IMG/VR virus record: IMGVR_UViG_3300042478_001897
Coordinates: 1-28,156 of that record
DNA from: a virus
Direction: 5' to 3' (one strand)
Length of the DNA stretch: 28,156 bases
In this document: positions 13,882-20,494 of the stretch, piece after piece
Position numbering within the stretch: position 1 is the first letter of the stretch
Layout: each line of letters begins with the position of its first letter
Translations under genes and position numbers: made by a program
Notes under the pieces: generated by a model
Told to the model about the DNA's origin: nothing
Database searches by the model: none
Seen by the model: only the letters and a program-made list of their open reading frames with translations

Positions 13882-14307
13882 TTATGTCTCCTTCCAGAAA
13901 ACGGAATACGTCTGCGTGACCGCGTACACGGGCGGGGCTTCGCCCCCCGCAAGCGTCACGATGCCGTCTGTTTCGCCGATCAGCGTGACGTTGCGGATGT
14001 CTACTGAAGTATTCCGATGGACGTACCACCCATCCAGACTGCCCCGGCAGGCGTCGGCCAGTTCGCGGACCGCCTCGTAGGTCGCGGCGTAGAGTTCCAG
14101 GGCCATCTGCACCGTAGCCATGCTGGACGGCCCTGAGAGCGTGGCGTCGGGCCGCTGCACCGACACCCGCCTCCACGTCGCAAACGGCAGCGGGGCCGCC
14201 TCAGGGGCCAGCAGCGGGTACACGCGGAAGCCTAGCAGCCGGGCGGTGGCGGGGCTGGCCGCGAGCGTGTCGGCCAGCACGGCCTCGGGGGTGCGGGGGA
14301 CGGGCAT
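13882..14307 (-). CDS. Tail terminator/completion protein, DUF3168-like (141 aa)
   Basis: The sequence MPVPRTPEAVLADTLAASPATARLLGFRVYPLLAPEAAPLPFATWRRVS is the usual start of DUF3168 proteins: a helix, then RVYP, then a P-L-P-F strand. It ends with VTLIGETDGIVTLAGGEAPPVYAVTQTYSVFWKET, matching their final strands. Family members act at the head-proximal end of the siphovirus tail. The ATG at 14307 lies 5 bases after the upstream stop, and the gene ends 2 bases before the tail-tube start. Gene order supports the call. Confidence 0.78.
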   Translation of the reverse strand: MPVPRTPEAVLADTLAASPATARLLGFRVYPLLAPEAAPLPFATWRRVSVQRPDATLSGPSSMATVQMALELYAATYEAVRELADACRGSLDGWYVHRNTSVDIRNVTLIGETDGIVTLAGGEAPPVYAVTQTYSVFWKET

Positions 14308-14312
14308 GGCTG

Positions 14313-15098
14313 TCAGTCTCCGAGGGCGCCGACGAACGTCCGCAGGGCGGCGATAGCCTGCTCCATCGAAATGCGGAGTTCGCGGACAAGTATTTCAGCC
14401 ACGGCGGGGCGGGTCTGGTCCCACGCGGTCTTGAGCGGCGGCACGCCGGCGCGGCCGCCGGGCGGCGACGCGTTGATCTTGATCGCCGTCTCGCCCTTTT
14501 TCCCCTTCTTGAAAAACGCTCGCGGGTACGCGGGGTCGGTCTGGACGCGGCCGCCACCACTGCCGCCGTCGCCAGCCCTGACCACCTTGAACGGGCCGAG
14601 CCGGTTGAATGACGACGCGATGACTGCCCCCTGCCCCTTGACTTGATGCTGCTGCACTTCGACCGTCGTGCCGTTTCGGTAGCGGCGGGTGTGGGCCTTG
14701 CGGGTGAACGGCTTGTCGGCCAGTTTCCCCACGAACCGGTCCCGCGTTCCCTGCTCGACGAACCACTGGTGGAATGCCCGGTCCTTGCTGGCGCGAACCG
14801 AGCCGCCAGCCGCGCTCGTCGATTCCGCCGCACCGGCACGCCGGTAGCCGACAAGGCCGACCGCGACGCCATCGCGGTTGTACCGCACGACCTTGAGTGC
14901 GGCCGCTCGCTTCAGGTTGCCCGTGGGGCCGACCGGCGTGATCTCCTCAAGCCGCTGCAAGACGGGCCGCACGGCTTTGCGAATCGCAGCCGCCGTGGTC
15001 TCGGCGTTTTTTTGCGGAGTGAAAAGCGTCGTGAGCCCGTCCTGCAACTGCCGCAGTTCCGCGATGTTCGCCCGCAGGCTGACGCCAACGATGCTCAT
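14313..15098 (-). CDS. HK97 gp10-like head-tail joining protein (261 aa)
   Basis: This gene overlaps the upstream stop as ATGA, which sets the ATG at 15098. The sequence begins MSIVGVSLRANIAELRQLQD, continues with a helix around RKAVRPVLQRLEEITPVGPTGNLKRA and then VGYRRAGAAESTS. TPVGPTGNLK is the hallmark of gp10-like/minor tail proteins that bridge head and tail. At 261 residues it is longer than the roughly 120-150 usual for the family. The extra length is a basic Gly/Ser/Lys-rich middle (GKGQGA, GGSGGG, FFKKGKKGE) and a C-terminal helix (EILVRELRISMEQAIAAL). Confidence 0.75.
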   Translation of the reverse strand: MSIVGVSLRANIAELRQLQDGLTTLFTPQKNAETTAAAIRKAVRPVLQRLEEITPVGPTGNLKRAAALKVVRYNRDGVAVGLVGYRRAGAAESTSAAGGSVRASKDRAFHQWFVEQGTRDRFVGKLADKPFTRKAHTRRYRNGTTVEVQQHQVKGQGAVIASSFNRLGPFKVVRAGDGGSGGGRVQTDPAYPRAFFKKGKKGETAIKINASPPGGRAGVPPLKTAWDQTRPAVAEILVRELRISMEQAIAALRTFVGALGD

Positions 15099-15415
15099 AC
15101 CACGGCCTCCGCGCAGAGCAGTTCGTGTTCGCTCCGGTTGTTGTGTTCCAAGAGCGACGTGATTTCCAGCGTGCGGCCGCGCCACAGAATCCGCATCGTG
15201 GCCTTGAGCCCGCCCACGTACCGCAGCCGCACGCGGTGCGTGACCTCGGTCTGCTGCTGCCCGGCCTGAAGCACCTCGCGCCCCGACAGGCCTTCGACGC
15301 TCGCCCACCGCTCCGCGAACGTAGACCACGACGACACGCTTTCGCCGAGCCGGTTCCGCGTCTCGGTGGCTTGCTGGATCGTCACCCGCTCGCGGAGCCG
15401 CCCGGGGTCAATCAC
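15095..15415 (-). CDS. Phage head-tail adaptor (head closure) protein (106 aa)
   Basis: The sequence starts MIDPGRLRERVTIQQATETR (GTG start) and contains SSWSTFAERWASVEGLSGREVLQAGQ and HRVRLRYVGGLKATMRILWRGR, matching the phage head-tail joining family (SPP1 gp16/HK97 gp9 type): a small beta barrel closing the connector. Length about 105 residues is normal. The GTG at 15415 overlaps the upstream stop as GTGA and the gene overlaps the next as ATGA. It docks on the adaptor encoded at 15795-16391. Confidence 0.88.
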   Translation of the reverse strand: MIDPGRLRERVTIQQATETRNRLGESVSSWSTFAERWASVEGLSGREVLQAGQQQTEVTHRVRLRYVGGLKATMRILWRGRTLEITSLLEHNNRSEHELLCAEAVV

Positions 15416-15798
15416 GTCTCACCCCACATGAGCAGCCGGTAGGTCGCCGTGCCGGCGGTCGTGAACACGTAGAACAGCGTGCCGGCGGGCATCTTCGTCA
15501 CCGCCACCTGCCCGCCGCTGGTGAACAGCGCCGGCCGGTTGCCGGCCGCCTGACAGTGGGCCTCGTTGTCGGACACGAACGCCAGCCGGGTCGCGGACAA
15601 AGTCACCGTCTGCCCGGCCGCGTTGCGGTACGACGCCGTCGAGACGGCCGCGGTCGCGGTGCCGGCGGTGCCGCTGACCACGGCAACGACTCCCGCGTCG
15701 AACGCCATCGACGACTCCAGCGACAGCACCTTGAGGGATGCCGTGCCGTCGGCGTCGTGGAACAAGGCATCGACCGTGATCCGTCCTTCGACGCTCAT
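15412..15798 (-). CDS. Head-region protein of unknown family (128 aa)
   Basis: This starts MSVEGRITVDALFHDADGTA at an ATGA overlap with the upstream gene, which fixes the start. It is beta-rich (LKVLSLESSMAFDAGVVAVV; TLFYVFTTAGTATYRLLMW) with Thr/Ala-rich strands and no catalytic motif. It sits between the adaptor and head-closure genes, where some phages carry a head decoration or fibre protein. The repeating short strands would suit a decoration or small fibre protein. This is inference. Confidence 0.6.
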   Translation of the reverse strand: MSVEGRITVDALFHDADGTASLKVLSLESSMAFDAGVVAVVSGTAGTATAAVSTASYRNAAGQTVTLSATRLAFVSDNEAHCQAAGNRPALFTSGGQVAVTKMPAGTLFYVFTTAGTATYRLLMWGET

Positions 15799-16391
15799 CC
15801 GTAGGCTCCCCACTTTGCGGAATCGAGCAACGCCTTGACGCCGAAAGGAATCTCGTTGGCCTGCAAGTTGTCGGCCGCCATGCGCCGTTCGTACCACAGG
15901 CCGACGATCCACAGGATCGCGTTCTTGACCCGCTGCGAAGTTGCCGCGCCGTCGGCCCCGCGGCCGGCCCACCAGTCCACGGTGACGGCGTTGTAGTCGC
16001 TGAGGTGTTCCGGCCACGAACCGCCGTAGTTGAACCGCAGCACGCCCGGCGTCGAGTCGCGGTCCACCCGGTAGCGGCTCTCGGCAAGCGTCGTGGTCGA
16101 GCCGTTGGCGAGGGTGTAGGTGATCGTCACCACCGTAGTCGTGCCGGCCGTCGCCATCGGCGGGCGGGGCAGTTCGATTTCCGTAGGGAAAAAGTCCATC
16201 CGCATCCGCAGTTTGCGATGCACGAAACACTCGTTGGTGTACGTCTCCGCGTACTCGGTCGCGGCGTTGACCAACGCGGAGATGTAGGTGTCGTCGGTCG
16301 AAACGTCCACTCGCAGGTGGGCCTTGGCCTCCGCGAGCGTCACCGGTGCGGTGGCAGGCTCAACCGTCGTGTTCAGGCTGCGATATTGCAC
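15795..16391 (-). CDS. Head-tail connector adaptor, gp6-like (198 aa)
   Basis: The N-terminal sequence PVTLAEAKAHLRVDVSTDDTYISALVNAATEYAETYTNECFV is the classic helical start of gp6/gp15-like connector proteins. It is followed by a beta region (RMRMDFFPTEIELPRPPM) and a C-terminal helix (SQRVKNAILWIVGLWYERRM). These proteins form a ring beneath the portal. At 198 residues it is of usual length. The start is GTG at 16391, overlapping the previous gene by 32 bases. It ends in an ATGA overlap with the next gene. Confidence 0.88.
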   Translation of the reverse strand: MQYRSLNTTVEPATAPVTLAEAKAHLRVDVSTDDTYISALVNAATEYAETYTNECFVHRKLRMRMDFFPTEIELPRPPMATAGTTTVVTITYTLANGSTTTLAESRYRVDRDSTPGVLRFNYGGSWPEHLSDYNAVTVDWWAGRGADGAATSQRVKNAILWIVGLWYERRMAADNLQANEIPFGVKALLDSAKWGAYG

Positions 16392-16611
16392 GGGGCGGGC
16401 GTCCTCGTCTCGGGGTCAAAGCCGCCTGTTCGCTGGCTGGCTCGGCAGTCGCCCGCTCCACAAACAGGTCGCGTTGGTTTTCAACGACGGCCACGCCATC
16501 GGCAACGAGCCGTTCGGCCAGCGCCGCCGGCTCGATGTCAATCACGGTTCCGACGCTGTAGGTCGAGTAGTTTCTCGTCAGACGTATTTTCACGTTTGGG
16601 GTACGCTCCAT
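16360..16611 (-). CDS. Small phage head protein of unknown function (83 aa)
   Basis: The protein starts MERTPNVKIRLTRNYSTYSV, continues GTVIDIEPAALAERLVADGVAVV and ends with a basic, disordered tail (TPRRGRPPRAISQPEHDG). The V-K-I-R-L ... G-T-V-I-D-I ... L-A-E-R-L-V-A-D-G-V pattern is that of a small conserved phage protein found near connector genes, here called by pattern only. The ATG at 16611 lies 22 bases inside the previous gene. Coupling is likely. The tail might contact DNA. Confidence 0.65.
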   Translation of the reverse strand: MERTPNVKIRLTRNYSTYSVGTVIDIEPAALAERLVADGVAVVENQRDLFVERATAEPASEQAALTPRRGRPPRAISQPEHDG

Positions 16612-17324
16612 GCAGTTTTCGGCTTGCCGTTGGCCTGGTAGTCCGAGAGGTACTGGTACACCGGCTTCTGGAGTTGCTGCCCCGGCCAGACCGCCACGTA
16701 CTCCCCGTGCCCGATGCACGTTCGCGGCGAGATGTAGAGCTTGTTCCCCGACCGCTTGAATTGCTTCCAGAACCAGATGTCTGCGTCGGTGCGACCGTCG
16801 GCGAAGTCGCCAGCCTCGTTCGGCTGATCCTGAAACCACGGCTTGAGCGTTCGCCGCAGCGCCTTGGTCGAAATGACCGTGCAGCCGAAGTGGGCACTGT
16901 CCACCTCCTGCACCGGCTGGGCGAACCACGACATGTCCAGTTCGGTCTGCCCGTTCGGCGGCGGATTGTCGAGCGTGTCCAGGAGCGTGAACATCGGGCG
17001 GCCGTCCTCCCGTTTGACCTGCAACGGGGCGATGGCATCGCACTGAAACACCATCGCGGTGGCGATGAGTTCCTCGACCACTCGCTGGTCCCAAAACGAG
17101 TCGTAGTCGGTGCAGAGGATGTACTCGGTCGTGTCCTTGAACTGGTCAAGCAGGCGAGCCAGCACCTGCCCCCATAGCGCCCCCTGCCCCAGCGTCGGGC
17201 GAATGTGGAGCGGCATCAACGCCTGAATCCAGCCGAAGACGTTCGCCAGCGGGCCGAACCGCGGAGCCGACAGCACGCACTCGACCCGCACCTCAACGTC
17301 CGTTCCGCCGACTTTGACCAGCAT
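16590..17324 (-). CDS. Putative GT-A glycosyltransferase in the head module (244 aa)
   Basis: The central segment EYILCTDYDSFWDQRVVEEL (68-87) has the strand-D-x-D layout of metal- and nucleotide-sugar-binding GT-A enzymes, with DYD at 73-75. Further conserved features are IAPLQVKRE (98-106), SAHFGCTVIS (143-152), RTDADIWFWKQ (178-188) and IGHGEY (204-209), the last two giving acidic and histidine residues like those in acceptor and metal sites. Start at 17324 is backed by GGAGG six bases upstream; the frame further upstream runs through a terminator hairpin. It would transfer a sugar to an unknown acceptor, possibly capsid or DNA. A strict family name cannot be given. Confidence 0.6.
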   Translation of the reverse strand: MLVKVGGTDVEVRVECVLSAPRFGPLANVFGWIQALMPLHIRPTLGQGALWGQVLARLLDQFKDTTEYILCTDYDSFWDQRVVEELIATAMVFQCDAIAPLQVKREDGRPMFTLLDTLDNPPPNGQTELDMSWFAQPVQEVDSAHFGCTVISTKALRRTLKPWFQDQPNEAGDFADGRTDADIWFWKQFKRSGNKLYISPRTCIGHGEYVAVWPGQQLQKPVYQYLSDYQANGKPKTAWSVPQT

Positions 17325-17334
17325 GAATGCCTCC

Positions 17335-17378
17335 AAAAAAACACAATGGCGGGGCAGGTCTGATGCCTGCCCCGCCAT
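17335..17378 (-). terminator. Intrinsic terminator behind the capsid genes
   Basis: A perfect 13-bp stem (17346-17358 with 17366-17378) with a 7-base loop is followed on the minus strand by TTGTGTTTTTTT. This is the best Rho-independent terminator in the window. It lies 25 bases past the stop of the 150-residue gene, and the T-run ends next to the ribosome binding site of the glycosyltransferase gene. It would lower expression of downstream genes relative to the capsid. Confidence 0.88.
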
Positions 17379-17403
17379 CAGTGTCGGGAGGGTGTCAAGT
17401 TTT

Positions 17404-17856
17404 TCAGTTGGAAAACTTGAGGCGGGTGTTCTTCTCGTCGGCCGAGTCGGGGCCGTCCGCGGCCTTCGACAGCCGGCCTACGATGATCGCCCGGGCGTTG
17501 GTGTCGTTGGGAGCGGTGGCGAACCGGAAGTACCGCGGCTTGCCTCGCAGGTCGATGTCGAACCGCATGATCGTCGGGGTCGAGGTCTGAGCCGCCGCGG
17601 TGTTCGCCACGCTGGTCACCCCCGCCACGGACCCGTAGGTCGCCGTGTAAGAAGCGAGCGCGGCGGTCGTGTCGGCCGCCTCCAGCGTGAAGATGGAGGC
17701 GACGGCCGAGCCGACGACGCAGGTGGAATACACCGCGTCCACCGACAGGTAGCCGTAGCCCAGCGTGTCCACCGTCAGGGCCACGGTGCCGGCGGCAACC
17801 GAAGACCCGGTCGCGATGCCAGACGCAACGCTGCGGGAGTTCTCAAAGTGATTCAC
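17404..17856 (-). CDS. Capsid-associated protein of unknown family (150 aa)
   Basis: Starting at GTG 17856 with AAGGAG ten bases upstream, the protein reads VNHFENSRSVASGIATGSSV and is beta-rich, Ala/Thr/Val-rich, with RFDIDLRGKPRYFRFATAPN and ARAIIVGRLSKAADGPDSAD near the end. It follows the major capsid gene and shares its transcript up to the strong terminator. High expression with the capsid suits a decoration, cement or head-completion protein, but I do not recognise the family. Confidence 0.65.
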   Translation of the reverse strand: MNHFENSRSVASGIATGSSVAAGTVALTVDTLGYGYLSVDAVYSTCVVGSAVASIFTLEAADTTAALASYTATYGSVAGVTSVANTAAAQTSTPTIMRFDIDLRGKPRYFRFATAPNDTNARAIIVGRLSKAADGPDSADEKNTRLKFSN

Positions 17857-17881
17857 TGGTCAGGGTCTCCTTGAGTCAGGG

Positions 17882-19240
17882 TCAGGCGGCGAACTTGAGG
17901 GCGACGAGCGGACCGGCCTTGGAGTTGTCTCCGAGGTCGTTGATGACGATCGCGTTGCGGGTCGTGGCGAACGTCAGCGTCTGGTCGAGTTCGATGAACC
18001 GCTCGGTCGAAGTCTTGATGCTGATCGCCCGCCGCTCGCCGAACGTCGCGGCTTGCGACAGGTCGCCGAACATGCAGGCGACCGTGCTGGCCGTTCCGGT
18101 CAGGTTGCTCTGGAGCGGCTGCGCCAGCACCACCGGGAAGCCGAGGAACTGGAGCCCCGCCCCGCCGGCCACGTCGGCCACGTTGTTGCCCGAGGCAGCG
18201 ACCATGAGCCGCAGCATCGAAGAACCGTAGCCGGCCGGGCTGATGTACCACTTGGCGTTCCGCCTCGCGTACACCGGCAGGCGGGCCACCGTGTTCGTGA
18301 AGTCGGCGAGGTTGAGGGTGTCGAACGTGTTGCGTGTGGAACCGGCCCCCACCACGCTGCGGGTGTGGGTGCCGTCGTCGATCCCCACCGACGCACCGAC
18401 CACGCCGTGGTACAGGGCCAGCGCCCCGGTGCCGATCCAACCGGCGTTGTCGAAGGCTTCGGCAAACGCCTGCGCCACCTCGACGGCCATCGCGTCCGCG
18501 AGGTCGATGACGGAGTCTTCCATCAGCGAGTTCGGAATGCGGTTGTCGATGCCCCACAACTTTGCGACGAGCGAGATGTTGTCGAACGTCACGTCGCTGG
18601 TTTCGGGGGCGGCGTTCTCGCCAATCGGCCGGGCCGACAGCCCGCCCTTGCGGCGGGCGACGAGCATGGTGTCAGTGTTCATCGACACCCGCTTGGCGTT
18701 CGCGGGGAACGACCCGAACTCCTCGACGAGTCGCACGATTTCCGTGCTCATCTCGTCGCTGGTCAGCACACCACCGAGGGCGTTGATGCCGCCGGCCTGC
18801 GCCCGGCTCTCGACGTTGTGATCGGCACACCACCGCCGGGCCTCGGCGTCACCGAGGACGTAGCCGCGGATGTGCTGGCCGGCGCGGTAGGCGGCTTCCG
18901 CCGAGCGGAACGCCTTGAGTTTGCCGTGGCTCGGGACGGCGAACACCTTGGTGCGAGTCTCGGTCACGGCGGCGGTCTCCTGCTTGGTGGCGGTCTCGAC
19001 CTTCGCGGCGGGAGCGGCACGCTCCAGAATCGCCCGCATCTCCTTCTCCTTGGCGGCGAGCCGCTCGCAGAACGCGATCTGCTCCTTGAGCTTGTCGGCA
19101 CGGGCTTCAAGGCTGCGGAGCGACGCTTCCTGCTCCTCGCTCATCGCGGGGGCATCGCCCTCGGAGGGAGCCTCGGTCATCGTCTCCATCTCGGCGACGA
19201 CGGCGGCGAGTTCGTCCAGCAGCTTCTTGATCTTGTCCAC
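17882..19240 (-). CDS. Major capsid protein, HK97 fold (452 aa)
   Basis: The start is GTG at 19240 with AGGAG eight bases upstream; the reading frame further upstream overlaps the zinc-ribbon gene and is not family-like. Residues 1-75 are coiled-coil (IKKLLDELAAVVAEME; ARADKLKEQIAFCERLAAKE), acting as the scaffolding delta domain that the prohead protease removes. The rest follows the phage capsid family, with INALGGVLTSDEMSTEIVRL, LWGIDNRIPNSLMEDSVIDL, FAEAFDNAGWIGTG, KWYISPAGYGSSML, GFPVVLAQPL, and the end TFATTRNAIVINDL. The protease lies just upstream. Confidence 0.92.
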   Translation of the reverse strand: MDKIKKLLDELAAVVAEMETMTEAPSEGDAPAMSEEQEASLRSLEARADKLKEQIAFCERLAAKEKEMRAILERAAPAAKVETATKQETAAVTETRTKVFAVPSHGKLKAFRSAEAAYRAGQHIRGYVLGDAEARRWCADHNVESRAQAGGINALGGVLTSDEMSTEIVRLVEEFGSFPANAKRVSMNTDTMLVARRKGGLSARPIGENAAPETSDVTFDNISLVAKLWGIDNRIPNSLMEDSVIDLADAMAVEVAQAFAEAFDNAGWIGTGALALYHGVVGASVGIDDGTHTRSVVGAGSTRNTFDTLNLADFTNTVARLPVYARRNAKWYISPAGYGSSMLRLMVAASGNNVADVAGGAGLQFLGFPVVLAQPLQSNLTGTASTVACMFGDLSQAATFGERRAISIKTSTERFIELDQTLTFATTRNAIVINDLGDNSKAGPLVALKFAA

Positions 19241-19341
19241 GTGCGCGGCTCCTGTTGTTCGGACAGCGGCACCACTGGCCGCCTGCTGCCAAACTACGGA
19301 TGCCCCACGCCACCCATCCAGATGCCGCGCGGTGGTCTTTA

Positions 19342-19518
19342 CTAGGTAGTAAGACCACGGCGGCGGATCGCATCGGCAGGCACGACGCTCTTGGCCGTCG
19401 CACCGCACGCGGCGCACCGCAAGTAGCGGGTCTGGTATTCGCCGCGAGACTGACTCGACACGACGCCGAGCCGGGCCTTGCGACACCGCTCGCACACGTC
19501 GCCGGATTTAGCGGCCAT
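19342..19518 (-). CDS. Zinc-ribbon protein between protease and capsid (58 aa)
   Basis: This small reading frame encodes MAAKSGDVCERCRKARLGVV, then a linker, then YLRCAACGATAKSVVPADAI. The two CxxC pairs (Cys9/Cys12 and Cys35/Cys38) are separated by 22 residues, as in zinc-ribbon or zinc-knuckle folds. The ATG at 19518 overlaps the end of the protease gene by 11 bases, so coupling is likely. It could bind DNA or RNA or stabilise a head assembly partner. Its position between protease and capsid is unusual, and no role is known to me. Confidence 0.7.
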   Translation of the reverse strand: MAAKSGDVCERCRKARLGVVSSQSRGEYQTRYLRCAACGATAKSVVPADAIRRRGLTT

Positions 19519-20494
19519 GCTGCCTCAGGTAGTCGCGGAACGAAGCGGCCCGGCTGACGACGGCGAGCCGCCTGGAGCGGAACGCGTCGAACGACCGCTT
19601 GGCAACGGCCGCGTCGGAGTCGGGGTAAGCAGGAAACGTGACCGGGCCGACGTCGATCAGCGAGTCGATCTTCGTCACCGTGCGGATCGACCGGCCTTCC
19701 TCCACGCTCCACGCCTCACCGCCGGGGGCGATCTGAAACGAGAACGAACTGCCGCGCACGATGCCCGCTTCGATGTTGGCGGCGAGGTCGCGGCCGTACG
19801 TCGTGTTCGGCACCGGAAACTCGTACCGCAGGCCGACTTCGTCCACGTTCATCCGCAGCGTGCCGGGGTAGCGGGCGAGGGGGAAATTGGCATCATGGTT
19901 CCAGAGCGCCCGCGTCTCCAGCGGCTTTTTGCGGCCGCGCCGCTCGGACACGATGCCGAACGCGTCGGGGTGAATTCGCTCTTGGAAATCACCGAGGTCG
20001 AGGCTGTTGACCCCGAACTTGGCCGCATAGCCGACGATCCACTGCGACTCGGCGGCACCGTCCGCGGCCCGCGATTCGATGCGGAGCAGCGGCAGCGTGC
20101 CGTTCTCCTCCTCGTACAGGCTGCGACGTTCAACGGCCATGCTGCGGTTCTCCTCGTCTGCGGCGTTCATCTGTTCCACCAGTTTGCGACTCCAAGCCCA
20201 GCCGGGATCGCTGCCCCACAAGGCCCACGCGATCCGGCCGTTGCTCGGAAACCCATCCTCGCCGGGCGACCATCCCTCGCCCTGCTTATCGACTTCGTGC
20301 CGGTCGAAGTACGCCTTCATGCGGCGTGCCGTCTCCGGGCTGATGTTCACTCCGTTCGACAGGTCGCGACCGCGGGCGACGCCGACTTCCGTGCCGCCGC
20401 GGCCGTACTCGCTTCGCCAGTCGAGTCCCTTCTGTGCTTCGGCTCGCACGCCGGCCGGCGGCGTGAAGTCGATGTGGTCATACCGTGCCGCCAT
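19508..20494 (-). CDS. Prohead protease (HK97 family, U35) with N-terminal domain (328 aa)
   Basis: Residues 125-300 form the prohead protease: VGYAAKFGVNSLDLGDFQERIHPDAF, then LWNHDANFPLAR with His200, then GIVRGSSFSFQI with Ser249/250, then SLIDVGPVTFPAYPDS with Asp281 where many relatives have Glu. These fit the His-Ser-acid protease that cleaves the capsid delta domain. Residues 1-115 form a separate domain (DFTPPAGVRAEAQKGLDWRS; YFDRHEVDKQGEGWSPGEDG; GRIAWALWGSDPG) known from some phage head proteins but of unclear role. An internal Met119 could start a short protease-only form. The ATG at 20494 overlaps the portal end by 17 bases. Confidence 0.88.
   Translation of the reverse strand: MAARYDHIDFTPPAGVRAEAQKGLDWRSEYGRGGTEVGVARGRDLSNGVNISPETARRMKAYFDRHEVDKQGEGWSPGEDGFPSNGRIAWALWGSDPGWAWSRKLVEQMNAADEENRSMAVERRSLYEEENGTLPLLRIESRAADGAAESQWIVGYAAKFGVNSLDLGDFQERIHPDAFGIVSERRGRKKPLETRALWNHDANFPLARYPGTLRMNVDEVGLRYEFPVPNTTYGRDLAANIEAGIVRGSSFSFQIAPGGEAWSVEEGRSIRTVTKIDSLIDVGPVTFPAYPDSDAAVAKRSFDAFRSRRLAVVSRAASFRDYLRQHGR

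Noticed and set aside
18053-19345. A 430-codon plus-strand frame opposite the capsid gene
   Set aside because: Shadow of the capsid frame. Composition is typical of antisense reading and no family is seen.
19241-19495. Upstream extension of the capsid frame
   Set aside because: The frame is open to 19495 but runs out of phase through the zinc-ribbon gene, and the extra residues are Arg/Ser-rich. GTG 19240 has a good ribosome binding site and a normal family start.
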